Shown: positions 8,047 to 15,668 of the stretch, one piece after another
How positions within the stretch are numbered: position 1 is the first letter of the stretch
How the letters are laid out: every line of letters begins with the position of its first letter
Origin: Asanoa ferruginea
GTDB lineage: Bacteria > Actinomycetota > Actinomycetes > Mycobacteriales > Micromonosporaceae
Assembly: GCF_003387075.1 (NCBI RefSeq)
Contig: NZ_QUMQ01000001.1
Coordinates: 8,928,001-8,992,000, forward strand
Length of the DNA: 64,000 nucleotides
Direction of reading: 5' to 3'
Position numbers and translations under genes: made by a program
Notes under the pieces: generated by a model
What the model was told of the DNA's origin: nothing
The model's input: the letters and a program-made list of their open reading frames with translations, nothing else
Database searches by the model: none

Positions 8047-9372
8047 ATGCGCAGAATTGTCGCCGTGGCGGCGGTAGCAACGCTCCTCGTCACCGCCCTC
8101 GGCGCGGCGCCCGCCTCGGCGCACGATCGTCAGGGGCAGAGTTTCCGGCAGGTCGGCTATTTCACCCAGTGGGGCATCTACGGCCGGGCCTTCCCGGTCA
8201 AGAAGCTCGACACCTCCGGCGCGGCCGCGCGGCTGACGCACATCAACTACGCGTTCGGCAACGTCAGCCCCGACGGCCGGTGCTATGTCGACGGTGCGGC
8301 GCCCGAGGGTGACTCGTGGGCCGACTACCAGCGGACGGTGCCCGCCGAGGAGAGTGTCGACGGCGTCGCCGACAACTGGGGCGAACCGCTCAACGGCAAC
8401 TTCGGCCAGTTGCAGAAGCTCAAGGTCAAGCACCCCGACCTCAAGGTGCTGATCTCGCTCGGCGGCTGGTCCTGGTCCAACCACTTCTCCGACGCGGCCC
8501 TCACCGACGCGTCCCGCAAGAAGTTCGTCGCGTCCTGCATCGACCTCTACCTCAAGGGCAACCTGCCCAACCCCGACGGCAGCGCGGGCGGGCCGGGCAC
8601 GCTCAAGGGCGTGTTCGACGGCGTCGACCTCGACTGGGAGTGGCCGGCGATGCCCGGTGACGTCGACAACGTCTACCGACCCGAAGACAAGCAGAACTTC
8701 ACCAAGCTGGTCGCCGAATTCCGCAAGCAACTCGACGCGTACGGGCGTACCCAGAAGAAGCATTTCGAATTGACCGCGTTCCTCCCGGCCAACCCGGCGA
8801 ACATCGACGCCGGCTTCGAGGTTCCCAAGGTCATGAAGAACCTGGACTTCGCGACCATCCAGGGGTACGACTTCCACGGCACCTGGGAAGCGACCGCCAA
8901 CCAGCAGTCGGCGTTGCGCATCCCGCAGGGCGCCACCCTGCCCGACTTCTCGCTGGCCGACACGACCAAGGCGTGGCTCGACCGGGGCGCGCCGCGCGAC
9001 AAGTTGGTGGTCGGCATCCCCTACTACGGCCACGGCTGGACCGGTGTGACGGGCGGGCGCAACGGCCTGTTCGGCACCTCGACCGGCGGCGCCGCGCCGG
9101 CCACGTTCGACGCCGGCACCGAGGATTACAAGGTGCTCAAGAACCTCGCCGGCACCGACGGCTACCAGGTCTACCGCGACCTGCGGGCCGGCACGGCATG
9201 GCTTTACAACGGCACCACCTTCTGGACGTACGACGACCCGGCGGTGCTGCTGCAGAAGGCGCTGTGGATCCGCAGTGAGCGGCTCGGCGGCGCGATGGTC
9301 TGGTCGCTCGACGGCGACGACGACAACGCCACCCTGACCCGCACGCTCCACCTGGGACTGTGGACCCCCTGA
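8047..9372 (+). CDS. Secreted GH18 chitinase
   Basis: A 441-residue secreted glycoside hydrolase family 18 enzyme that would cleave beta-1,4 bonds in chitin outside the cell. The ATG at 8047 follows an AGGAG site and begins a clear signal peptide (MRRIVAVAAVATLLVTALG, cleavage after APASA). The TIM barrel starts with VGYFTQWGIYGR. SLGGWSWS marks the second strand, and the catalytic motif DGVDLDWEWP (191-200) has its acid/base glutamate at about E198. MVWSLDGDD closes the barrel. There is no chitin-binding or fibronectin domain. An in-frame start at 7960 would bury the signal peptide and is rejected. A TTGACG/TACGTT pair (7964-7993) with an 18-bp spacer is a possible promoter inside the end of the preceding intergenic space. 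Confidence 0.93.
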   Translation: MRRIVAVAAVATLLVTALGAAPASAHDRQGQSFRQVGYFTQWGIYGRAFPVKKLDTSGAAARLTHINYAFGNVSPDGRCYVDGAAPEGDSWADYQRTVPAEESVDGVADNWGEPLNGNFGQLQKLKVKHPDLKVLISLGGWSWSNHFSDAALTDASRKKFVASCIDLYLKGNLPNPDGSAGGPGTLKGVFDGVDLDWEWPAMPGDVDNVYRPEDKQNFTKLVAEFRKQLDAYGRTQKKHFELTAFLPANPANIDAGFEVPKVMKNLDFATIQGYDFHGTWEATANQQSALRIPQGATLPDFSLADTTKAWLDRGAPRDKLVVGIPYYGHGWTGVTGGRNGLFGTSTGGAAPATFDAGTEDYKVLKNLAGTDGYQVYRDLRAGTAWLYNGTTFWTYDDPAVLLQKALWIRSERLGGAMVWSLDGDDDNATLTRTLHLGLWTP

Positions 9373-9455
9373 CCTGCACAGCCGCTCGGCGCAAGTGACT
9401 CGCCGTTCGGCGCGTCGGCTCCGTAGAACGTCGAGAACTGTCGCACCGAACGGAT

Positions 9456-9550
9456 AACCTCCGGCCGTCTAGGACCGCAAGGCATCGCGAGGCCTGCCTC
9501 GCGATGGCTGAGGACGCTGAATAATCCAGCATCCATGACGGCCGGAGGTT
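9456..9550 (+). promoter_or_regulatory. Structured 5' leader with sequestered ribosome site before DUF3311/symporter genes
   Basis: A perfect 14-bp inverted repeat encloses the leader: AACCTCCGGCCGTC (9456-9469) pairs with GACGGCCGGAGGTT (9537-9550). The right arm contains the GGAGG ribosome site for the ATG at 9555. Inside are a perfect 11-bp hairpin (9483-9493 with 9496-9506) and a smaller one (9512-9519 with 9527-9534, one mismatch, loop AATAATC). The predicted fold is a closed stem with two inner helices, that is, a three-way junction, with translation off when the outer stem forms. No known riboswitch consensus is recognisable to me. Confidence 0.55.
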
Positions 9551-9554
9551 TGTC

Positions 9555-9794
9555 ATGAGTGATCCGGAAGTGCGCGCTGAGGCCGCCCCGGCGGTGGCCC
9601 GCGCGAAGGACAAGAGTCCGTGGAACTGGTTGCTGTTCCTGCCGATCGTCGTCCCGCTGCTGACCCCGCTGTTCAATCATGACTCGCCGCGGGTCGGCGG
9701 CTTCCCGATGTTCTACTGGCTGCAACTGCTGTTCATCGTCCTCGGCGTAACGACGACCACCGTCGTCTACCAGATGACCAAGAAGCGGCGGTGA
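9555..9794 (+). CDS. DUF3311 small membrane protein, symporter partner
   Basis: A 79-residue protein with a charged cytoplasmic N-terminus and two membrane helices (NWLLFLPIVVPLLTPLF and MFYWLQLLFIVLGVTTTTVVY), ending in KKRR. This is the DUF3311 pattern. DUF3311 proteins are regularly encoded directly before sodium:solute symporters and are assumed to be an accessory subunit, comparable with other small partners of SSS transporters. Its stop overlaps the GTG of the symporter gene, so the two are translationally coupled. The GGAGG ribosome site lies within the right arm of a long inverted repeat that could mask it. Evidence for the family is good; the exact function is inferred from gene order. 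Confidence 0.8.
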   Translation: MSDPEVRAEAAPAVARAKDKSPWNWLLFLPIVVPLLTPLFNHDSPRVGGFPMFYWLQLLFIVLGVTTTTVVYQMTKKRR

Positions 9795-11470
9795 GCACGA
9801 TGGGCGACCACGTAACCGAGATCGTCGTCTTCACCGTCCTGTTCCTGCTGGTCAGCGGCATCGGCTTCTTCGCAGCCCGGTGGCGCGCGCCCAACGACAT
9901 GGGCCACCTCGACGAGTGGGGCCTGGGCGGGCGCAGCTTCGGCGGCTGGATCACCTGGTTCCTGGTCGGCGGCGACCTCTACACGGCCTACACGTTCGTC
10001 GCCGTGCCGGCCCTGCTGTTCGGTGCGGGTGCCGCCGGCTTCTTCGCCGTGCCGTACACCATCATCATCTATCCCCTGGTCTTCCTGGTTCTGGTGCGGC
10101 TCTGGTCGGTCTCGCACCGGCACGGGTTCGTGACGCCGGCCGACTTCGTGCGGTCGCGCTTCCAGTCGCCGACGCTGGCGCTGCTGATCGCGATCACCGG
10201 CATCGTCGCCACGATGCCCTACATCGCGCTGCAACTCGTCGGCATCGAGGCCGTCCTCAAGACGATGGGCGTGACCGGCGACAGCGCGATCGCCCGGCAC
10301 TTGCCGATCATCATCGCGTTCGCGATCCTGGCCGCCTACACCTACCAGTCGGGGCTGCGGGCGCCGGCGCTGATCGCATTCGTCAAGGACACGCTGATCT
10401 ACATCGTGATCCTGGTGGCGATCATCTACCTGCCCTACAAGTTGGGCGGCTGGGGCTCGATCTTCGACGCGGCCCAGAAGAAGTTCGACGGCACACCCAA
10501 CCCCAACGACGGCATCGTGCTGACCGCCGCCAACCAGTGGCAATACATCACGCTGGCGTTGGGGTCCGCGCTCGCCCTGTTCCTCTACCCGCACAGCATC
10601 ACCGGCGTGCTGGCCAGCAAGAACCGCGACGTGATCAAGCGCAACATGTCCGCGCTGCCGGCCTACAGCCTGCTGCTCGGCCTGATCGCGCTGCTCGGCT
10701 TCATGGCCATCGCGGCCGGGGTCAAGCCGCTGCCCGGCGCCAAGGCGGGTTCGACCGACAGCAACACCGTGGTGCCGCTGCTGTTCGACCTGCACTTCCC
10801 GAGTTGGTTCGCGGGCGTCGCGTTCGCCGCGATCGGCATCGGCGCGCTGGTGCCGGCCGCGATCATGTCGATCGCCGCGGCCAACCTGTTCACCCGCAAC
10901 ATCTACAAGGAATACCTGAAACGCGACGCGACACCGGCCCAGGAGGCCAGCGTCTCGAAGATCACCTCGCTGGTGGTGAAGGTCGGCGCGGTCGCCTGCA
11001 TCGTCTTCCTCGACCCGCAGTTCTCCATCGACCTGCAACTCATCGGCGGCGTGATCATCCTCCAGACGCTGCCGGCGGTGGCGCTGGGCATCTACACCCG
11101 CTGGTTCCACCGCGGCGGCCTGATCGCCGGCTGGTTCGCCGGCATGGCGCTGGGCTTCTGGATGCTCTACCAGATCCCCAACGCGGCCACCGGGCGCGCG
11201 CACTTCGGCGGCTCGGCGTTCCCGCTCGAGAAGTTCGCCTTCATCGACTCGAAGACCACCGTCTACGTCGGCCTGGTCGCCGTCGCCGTCAACCTGGCGG
11301 TCGCGGCTCTGGTCACGCTGGCGCTGCGGGCCGGCAAGGTGCCCGACGGCGGCGACGACACCAACCCCGACGACTACTTCGCCGACGAGGGCGACCCGCG
11401 GGTCTCGGTGCCGGCGCAGGCGACCAGCACCGACCCCGACCTCGACCCGGCGCCGTCCCCGAAGGTTTGA
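9791..11470 (+). CDS. Sodium:solute symporter (SSS), monocarboxylate-type
   Basis: A 559-residue transporter with about 13 membrane helices. Typical SSS segments are visible: EWGLGGRSFGGWITWFLVGGDLYTAYTF near the N-terminus, FVTPADFVRSRF, the helix-5 region VATMPYIALQLVGIEAVL and the conserved YPHSITGVLASKNR. The arrangement with a DUF3311 partner suggests uptake of a monocarboxylate such as acetate, pyruvate or lactate with sodium, but substrate is inference. The GTG start (9791) overlaps the DUF3311 stop. The C-terminal 40 residues are hydrophilic and acidic (DGGDDTNPDDYFADEGDP). Expression is probably set by the structured leader upstream of the DUF3311 gene. Confidence 0.9.
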   Translation: MSTMGDHVTEIVVFTVLFLLVSGIGFFAARWRAPNDMGHLDEWGLGGRSFGGWITWFLVGGDLYTAYTFVAVPALLFGAGAAGFFAVPYTIIIYPLVFLVLVRLWSVSHRHGFVTPADFVRSRFQSPTLALLIAITGIVATMPYIALQLVGIEAVLKTMGVTGDSAIARHLPIIIAFAILAAYTYQSGLRAPALIAFVKDTLIYIVILVAIIYLPYKLGGWGSIFDAAQKKFDGTPNPNDGIVLTAANQWQYITLALGSALALFLYPHSITGVLASKNRDVIKRNMSALPAYSLLLGLIALLGFMAIAAGVKPLPGAKAGSTDSNTVVPLLFDLHFPSWFAGVAFAAIGIGALVPAAIMSIAAANLFTRNIYKEYLKRDATPAQEASVSKITSLVVKVGAVACIVFLDPQFSIDLQLIGGVIILQTLPAVALGIYTRWFHRGGLIAGWFAGMALGFWMLYQIPNAATGRAHFGGSAFPLEKFAFIDSKTTVYVGLVAVAVNLAVAALVTLALRAGKVPDGGDDTNPDDYFADEGDPRVSVPAQATSTDPDLDPAPSPKV

Positions 11471-11474
11471 CCGC

Positions 11475-11533
11475 TTGACAGCCGGCGCCTCCTTATCGAA
11501 TATCGATGTATCGACTTTCGATAAGGAGGCGCC
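11475..11533 (+). promoter_or_regulatory. Consensus -35, TATCGA operator cluster and 17-bp palindrome masking the ribosome site
   Basis: A perfect TTGACA lies at 11475-11480. A perfect 17-bp inverted repeat follows: GGCGCCTCCTTATCGAA (11484-11500) with TTCGATAAGGAGGCGCC (11517-11533). The right arm contains AAGGAGG and ends exactly at the ATG (11534). The repeat and its 16-base loop carry four TATCGA/TCGATA copies. Either an RNA hairpin blocks translation, or the repeats are operators of the XRE protein encoded downstream, or both. Confidence 0.6.
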
Positions 11534-12109
11534 ATGATCCGCGGTCGGGACTGGTTGGGGCAACTCCAGCTCACGCTGGCGGCGTTCGCCCTGGTGTTCG
11601 CCGTGTTCGGGGTCGGTTCGCTGGTCTACCTTCTCGGCGGCAACGCCGTCTGCACCGAGGTGCTCGGCGCGGAGCCGGTCGTCGCGGTTCCCGGCCTGCG
11701 CGCCGGCGCCACCGCCGGCGCCACCGTCTCCGTCTGCACCGAGTCGCCGAGCGGCGCCCAGTCGGTCTACGCCTTCCTCGTGGAGGGCCTGTGGCCGCTG
11801 GTCATCATGGTCGCCGCGGCACTGCTCTGGCGGATCGTGAGAGACGCCCGCCGGAGCGACCCGTTCACCGCGGTCACGGTGCGGCGGCTGCGCCGGCTCA
11901 CCGTGTTCGTGCTGCTGGCCGGCGGGGCGGCGGCAGTCGCGCAGATGGTCGCCGCCGACGCGTTGGCCGCCAGCTTCGTCGAAGGCGGCTTCCACCCGAG
12001 CAACGCGCCCGTCTGGGCCTGGCTCGTCGTGGGCCTCGGCCTGGCGGCCATCGCCGAGATCGTCAACCGCGGCGTCGCGCTGCGGGCCGAGCTCGACACG
12101 GTCATCTGA
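11534..12109 (+). CDS. DUF2975 membrane protein
   Basis: A 191-residue protein with four predicted membrane helices: an N-terminal helix (LTLAAFALVFAVFGVGSLVYLL), an external segment with two cysteines (NAVCTEVLG and VSVCTES), then three helices. The linker RIVRDARRSDPFTAVTVRRLRRL between helices two and three is the recognisable DUF2975 signature. DUF2975 proteins are almost always paired with a small Cro/C1-type regulator, as in the Bacillus YoaS/YozG pair, and that partner follows here after four bases. The role of the family is unknown; a membrane sensor that controls the regulator is a reasonable guess. The start codon sits at the foot of a 17-bp perfect palindrome. Confidence 0.85.
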   Translation: MIRGRDWLGQLQLTLAAFALVFAVFGVGSLVYLLGGNAVCTEVLGAEPVVAVPGLRAGATAGATVSVCTESPSGAQSVYAFLVEGLWPLVIMVAAALLWRIVRDARRSDPFTAVTVRRLRRLTVFVLLAGGAAAVAQMVAADALAASFVEGGFHPSNAPVWAWLVVGLGLAAIAEIVNRGVALRAELDTVI

Positions 12110-12113
12110 CGCC

Positions 12114-12344
12114 GTGCCGCCGGACGAGGAGCACCGGGTCGAGGTGCACATCGACAAGCTGCTGGCCGCACGCGGCATGACCCTGACCGAGCTCGCCGAC
12201 CGGGTCGGCCTGACGCTGGCCAACCTGTCGATCCTCAAGAACGGCCGGGCCCGCGCGGTGCGCTTCTCGACGCTGAGCGCCTTGTGCACAGTGCTCGACT
12301 GCCAGCCCGGCGACCTGTTCACCGTTCGCGAGCCGCACTGTTAA
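12114..12344 (+). CDS. XRE-family helix-turn-helix regulator (YozG-like)
   Basis: A 76-residue single-domain Cro/C1 repressor: VEVHIDKLLAARGMTLTEL, the helix-turn-helix LADRVGLTLANLSILKNGRA, then STLSALCTVLDCQPGDLF, which is the hallmark of this small subfamily. It starts with GTG four bases after the DUF2975 stop and is clearly translated from the same mRNA. The repeated TATCGA motifs in the palindrome before the DUF2975 gene are the natural candidates for its binding site, giving an autoregulated two-gene unit. A related TATCGAA/TTCGATA repeat lies far away at 60403-60425. Its last codon overlaps the -10 box of the next transcription unit. Confidence 0.88.
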   Translation: MPPDEEHRVEVHIDKLLAARGMTLTELADRVGLTLANLSILKNGRARAVRFSTLSALCTVLDCQPGDLFTVREPHC

Positions 12345-12435
12345 GATCACGCCCATGTTCCTCCCCCGTGCGTAGGACGACGCCGCCGCTCCCCTAGCTG
12401 GCCTTGGCGTCCCTACCACCCTGAGGAAATCCCCC
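12342..12435 (+). promoter_or_regulatory. Leaderless promoter and attenuator-like leader of the MFS gene
   Basis: TAAGAT (12342-12347) ends seven bases before an ATG at 12355, the spacing seen for transcripts that start at the initiation codon. The leader then encodes a six-residue peptide. A bulged stem follows: GTAGG (12372-12376) pairs with CCTAC (12412-12416), and GACGCC (12379-12384) with GGCGTC (12406-12411), with AC bulged. The stem starts at the UAG stop codon of the peptide. A ribosome paused on the peptide would open it. This is the geometry of ribosome-mediated attenuation. Confidence 0.5.
12355..12375 (+). CDS. Putative leader peptide MFLPRA
   Basis: The six-codon frame ATG TTC CTC CCC CGT GCG TAG begins where transcription is predicted to begin, so it would be translated first and without a ribosome site. 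Its stop codon is the first part of the downstream stem. It lies 60 bp before the MFS exporter gene. Pro-Arg codons near the end of a short peptide are plausible pause points when ribosomes are inhibited. This is a prediction from layout only; no experimental precedent for this exact peptide is known to me. Confidence 0.4.
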   Translation: MFLPRA

Positions 12436-13635
12436 ATGTCCACGCCCACGCGGGCGGCGTCCTACCGCGCCGTCCTCACCACTCCGCATGCGCTGCGGAC
12501 CTTCTCCGCGGCCCTCGTCGGCCGCCTCTCCTACGGTGTCGTCTTCGTCTCGCTGATGGTCGCCCTCACCAGCGCGACCGGCTCCTACTCCCTGGCCGGG
12601 GCGGCGATCGCGCTGTTCGGCGCCGGTGCCGTGCTCGTCGCGCCGTTGCGCGCCGGGCTGATCGACCGGCACGGGCCGCGCCTTTCCCTACCCCCGATGG
12701 CCATCGCCTATGCGGCGCTGCTGGCCGCACTGGCCTTCGCGACCTGGCGACCCGGCGCGGCCCCCGGCTGGGTGTTGCTGCTGCTGACCGCTTCGGCCGG
12801 GGTCTGTTCACCACCCCTCGGACCGGTCATGCGTACGTTGTGGAGCAATTTGCTCCCCGACCCGGCCCGCCGGCAGCGGGCGTTCGCGCTGGACACGGTC
12901 GTCGAGGAACTGCTGTACGTGACCGGCCCGGTGCTGGCCGGGCTGTTCATCGCGATCGGCAGGCCCGCCCTCGGCGTCGCCACCAGCGCCGTCCTGGTGC
13001 TGGTCGGCACGCTGGCGATGGTCTCGTCACCGGCCGCCCGCGCGTGGCCGGCGCCGCCCGCCGTCGCTCCCCCGCTGCGTGGCGGGCGGGCCTTGTGGGA
13101 ACCGGTGATCGTGGTCGGCGGCCTGGGCCTGGCGCTGGGCTCGCTCGGCCTGCTGATCGTCGCGTTCGCGGTGCGGCACGATCAGTTGACGGCGGTGGCC
13201 TGGGTCGAGGCGGCGCTGGCGGCGGGTAGTGCGATCGGCGGCATCGCCTACGGCGCGCGCACCTGGGCGCTGTCGCAGCGCACCCAGTTGCCGCTGCTGA
13301 CGCTCGCGCTGGCGGCCGTGCTGGTCACCGCGGGCTTCGCGCCGGGAGTGGTCGCGCTGGCGGCCGCGGCGGCGCTCGCTGGGCTGTTCGTGGCGCCGGC
13401 TTTGACCACGGCCTACCTGTTGGTCGACGGTGCCGTGCCGGCGGCTGCCCGGACCCGGGCCGGCACCTGGGTGAACAGCGCGTTCAACGCCGGTTCGTCG
13501 GGCGGGACGGCGGCGATCGGGCTGCTGATCGGCCGCGCGCCACTGCCGGTGTGTTTCGCCGTGGCGGCGCTGCCGTTGCTGCTGACGGCGGCGGGGGTGC
13601 TCGTGCCGTCGGGTCGGCGGGTCACCGCTCTCTAG
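12436..13635 (+). CDS. MFS transporter (drug-efflux type)
   Basis: A 399-residue permease with 12 predicted membrane helices and no large soluble domain. The first helix pair contains the loop RAGLIDRHGPRLSLPP, a variant of the MFS motif A (GxLaDrxGrr) between helices 2 and 3. The second half begins near residue 210 after a short cytoplasmic loop. The sequence resembles actinobacterial multidrug MFS proteins, but the substrate cannot be read from it. The start ATG follows a GAGGAAA site. Upstream lie the leader peptide and hairpin, which suggests induction when translation is disturbed, for instance by a ribosome-targeting drug that the pump would export. That link is inference. Confidence 0.85.
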   Translation: MSTPTRAASYRAVLTTPHALRTFSAALVGRLSYGVVFVSLMVALTSATGSYSLAGAAIALFGAGAVLVAPLRAGLIDRHGPRLSLPPMAIAYAALLAALAFATWRPGAAPGWVLLLLTASAGVCSPPLGPVMRTLWSNLLPDPARRQRAFALDTVVEELLYVTGPVLAGLFIAIGRPALGVATSAVLVLVGTLAMVSSPAARAWPAPPAVAPPLRGGRALWEPVIVVGGLGLALGSLGLLIVAFAVRHDQLTAVAWVEAALAAGSAIGGIAYGARTWALSQRTQLPLLTLALAAVLVTAGFAPGVVALAAAAALAGLFVAPALTTAYLLVDGAVPAAARTRAGTWVNSAFNAGSSGGTAAIGLLIGRAPLPVCFAVAALPLLLTAAGVLVPSGRRVTAL

Positions 13636-13642
13636 GTCGCGT

Positions 13643-13707
13643 GGCCGACGCGGCGGCTCTGGTCGGTCGCCAGGCCGACGCGGCGGCTCTGTGAGTCGCC
13701 GCGTCGG
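13643..13707 (+). terminator. Bidirectional hairpin terminator with duplicated arm
   Basis: CCGACGCGGCG (13675-13685) pairs perfectly with CGCCGCGTCGG (13697-13707) around an 11-base loop. The left arm is part of an 18-base direct repeat present twice (13643-13660 and 13673-13690). The hairpin lies between the converging MFS and TSUP genes. It lacks a T tract, as is common for actinobacterial terminators. Confidence 0.6.
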
Positions 13708-13712
13708 TGCGG

Positions 13713-14477
13713 TCACATGAAGGCGTGGATCAGTAGGTAGATGCCGATGCCGGTGCCGAACACGACGATGACCACCTTGAGCACGTCGCTGCGCAGGCGG
13801 CGGGCCAGCCGCGCGCCGAAGTAACCGCCGACGATCGTCGCGGGCGCAAGGACCGCGACGGTCGCCCAGTTGACCGGCCCGAAGAGGGCGAACACCACGA
13901 CGGTGGTCAGCCCAACGGTGGCGGAGAGGAGGTTCTTGACAGCGGTGACCCGGGCCAACGTCTCGTCGAGCACCAACGCCAGCCCGGCGACGAACATCAC
14001 GCCGAGCGCGGCGCCGAAGTATCCACCGTAGACACTGCCGATCGCCACCATGCCGTGCAGCATCAGCCGCTGCCGTCCGACGCTGATCCGCGCCGGATGC
14101 CCGACCACCTTGCGGAGCTGGTCCTGGAACGCCAGGACGGCGGTGGCGCCGAGCACCAGGAACGGCACGACGATGTCGAACGCCGCCTCCGGGGTGATCA
14201 GCAGCAGCACACATCCGGCGATCGCTCCGGCCACCGCGGTCGGCAGCAGCGCGAGGGTCCGCCGCTCCTGACCACGCAGGTCGCGGCGGCTCCCGTACAC
14301 GCTGGCGAAGTAGCCCGGACACACCGCGACGCTGTTGCTGACGTTGGCCGGCACGGGGGCCAGACCGACCCCGAGCAGCGCCGGGAAGGTGATCAGCGAC
14401 CCACCACCGGCGATCGCGTTCATCAGCCCGGCAGCCAGCCCGGCGGCGAGCAGCAGAACGGCATGGGTGAGATCCAT
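13713..14477 (-). CDS. TSUP-family permease (sulfite exporter TauE/SafE-like)
   Basis: A 254-residue membrane protein with seven to eight helices. The first helix pair contains GLMNAIAGGGSLITFPALLGVG, the TSUP signature, and a second copy of the fold begins near GSVYGGYFGAALGVMF. Members export sulfite, sulfoacetate or other organosulfur anions, but many have no known substrate. The ATG at 14477 is chosen; an upstream start at 14648 would run into the RNase P RNA gene and adds nothing membrane-like. The gene is divergent from rnpB with only 37 bp between, so their promoters overlap. No other sulfur gene is adjacent, so a sulfur role is uncertain. Confidence 0.85.
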   Translation of the reverse strand: MDLTHAVLLLAAGLAAGLMNAIAGGGSLITFPALLGVGLAPVPANVSNSVAVCPGYFASVYGSRRDLRGQERRTLALLPTAVAGAIAGCVLLLITPEAAFDIVVPFLVLGATAVLAFQDQLRKVVGHPARISVGRQRLMLHGMVAIGSVYGGYFGAALGVMFVAGLALVLDETLARVTAVKNLLSATVGLTTVVVFALFGPVNWATVAVLAPATIVGGYFGARLARRLRSDVLKVVIVVFGTGIGIYLLIHAFM

Positions 14478-14514
14478 CGGAGATGCAGAATAGCCCCCCG
14501 GTAGGATGGTTGCC

Positions 14515-14923
<409 letters not shown>

Positions 14924-14996
14924 ACCCTCCTTGCTGTGGCGGGTCGTTCCCTCCGCCGGTCTTCACGGCCTCCTCAAGGTCGTCTAGCGTGGCCAT

Positions 14997-15635
14997 GTGC
15001 CATCAACTGATCGTCTGGCCGCCTTCGCGCTCGCGTCGTTCGTGCTGGTTGTCATTCCGGGTCCCGCAGTGCTCTTCGCGATCAGCCGTGCCTTGCCATA
15101 CGGCCGACGGGCCGCGCTCACGACCGTCGTCGGTGGGGCGGTTGGCAGCCTCACCGCGGCCACGGCCGTCGCTGTTGGCATAGGCGCCGTCGTGCAGACC
15201 TCCGCGACGATCTACACCGCGATCAAGCTCGCTGGTGCGGCCTACCTCATCTACCTCGGCGTTCAGGCGATCCGACACCGTCGGGGACTGCGGCAGGCAT
15301 TCGAAGCCCAGGCCGCCCCGATCGGTGGCGGGCGCACGCTGATGCAAGGGTTCATCGTGGGCGTGACGAACCCGAAGACGGTGGTGTTCTTCGCGGCCAT
15401 CCTCCCGCAGTTCGTCGACCCGTCCGCTGGGCATGCCACCGTTCAGATGCTGGTCCTGGGCGCGGTGTTCGCCGCGATCGCCCTGGCGATGGACTCCGTG
15501 TGGGGCTTCGCCGCGGGCGCGGTCCGGTCCTGGTTCGCAAGCTCGGCGCGGCGCTTGGACCTGGTCGGCGGCGCGGCGGGTCTCACGATGGTCGGGCTCG
15601 GCGTCGGTCTGGCTGTCAGCGGCCGAAAGGATTAG
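14997..15635 (+). CDS. LysE/RhtB-family exporter
   Basis: A 212-residue permease with six predicted helices. The N-terminus (LASFVLVVIPGPAVLFAISRAL) contains the PGP motif that defines the LysE/RhtB group, and QGFIVGVTNPKTVVFFAAILPQFVDP is the second strongly conserved segment, before helix 4. Members export amino acids such as lysine, threonine, homoserine or leucine; the substrate here cannot be inferred. The start is GTG at 14997. The gene is preceded by rnpB with a 73-bp gap and has no clear operon partner. It converges with the oxidoreductase gene. Confidence 0.88.
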   Translation: MPSTDRLAAFALASFVLVVIPGPAVLFAISRALPYGRRAALTTVVGGAVGSLTAATAVAVGIGAVVQTSATIYTAIKLAGAAYLIYLGVQAIRHRRGLRQAFEAQAAPIGGGRTLMQGFIVGVTNPKTVVFFAAILPQFVDPSAGHATVQMLVLGAVFAAIALAMDSVWGFAAGAVRSWFASSARRLDLVGGAAGLTMVGLGVGLAVSGRKD

Positions 15636-15668
15636 CGCGAACCGCCAGGGGACGATGTCGGACCAGGC

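Noticed and set aside
9767-12322. 851-codon minus-strand frame opposite the symporter and DUF2975 genes
   Set aside because: No recognisable motif, crosses three real genes and two regulatory palindromes; a codon-bias shadow.
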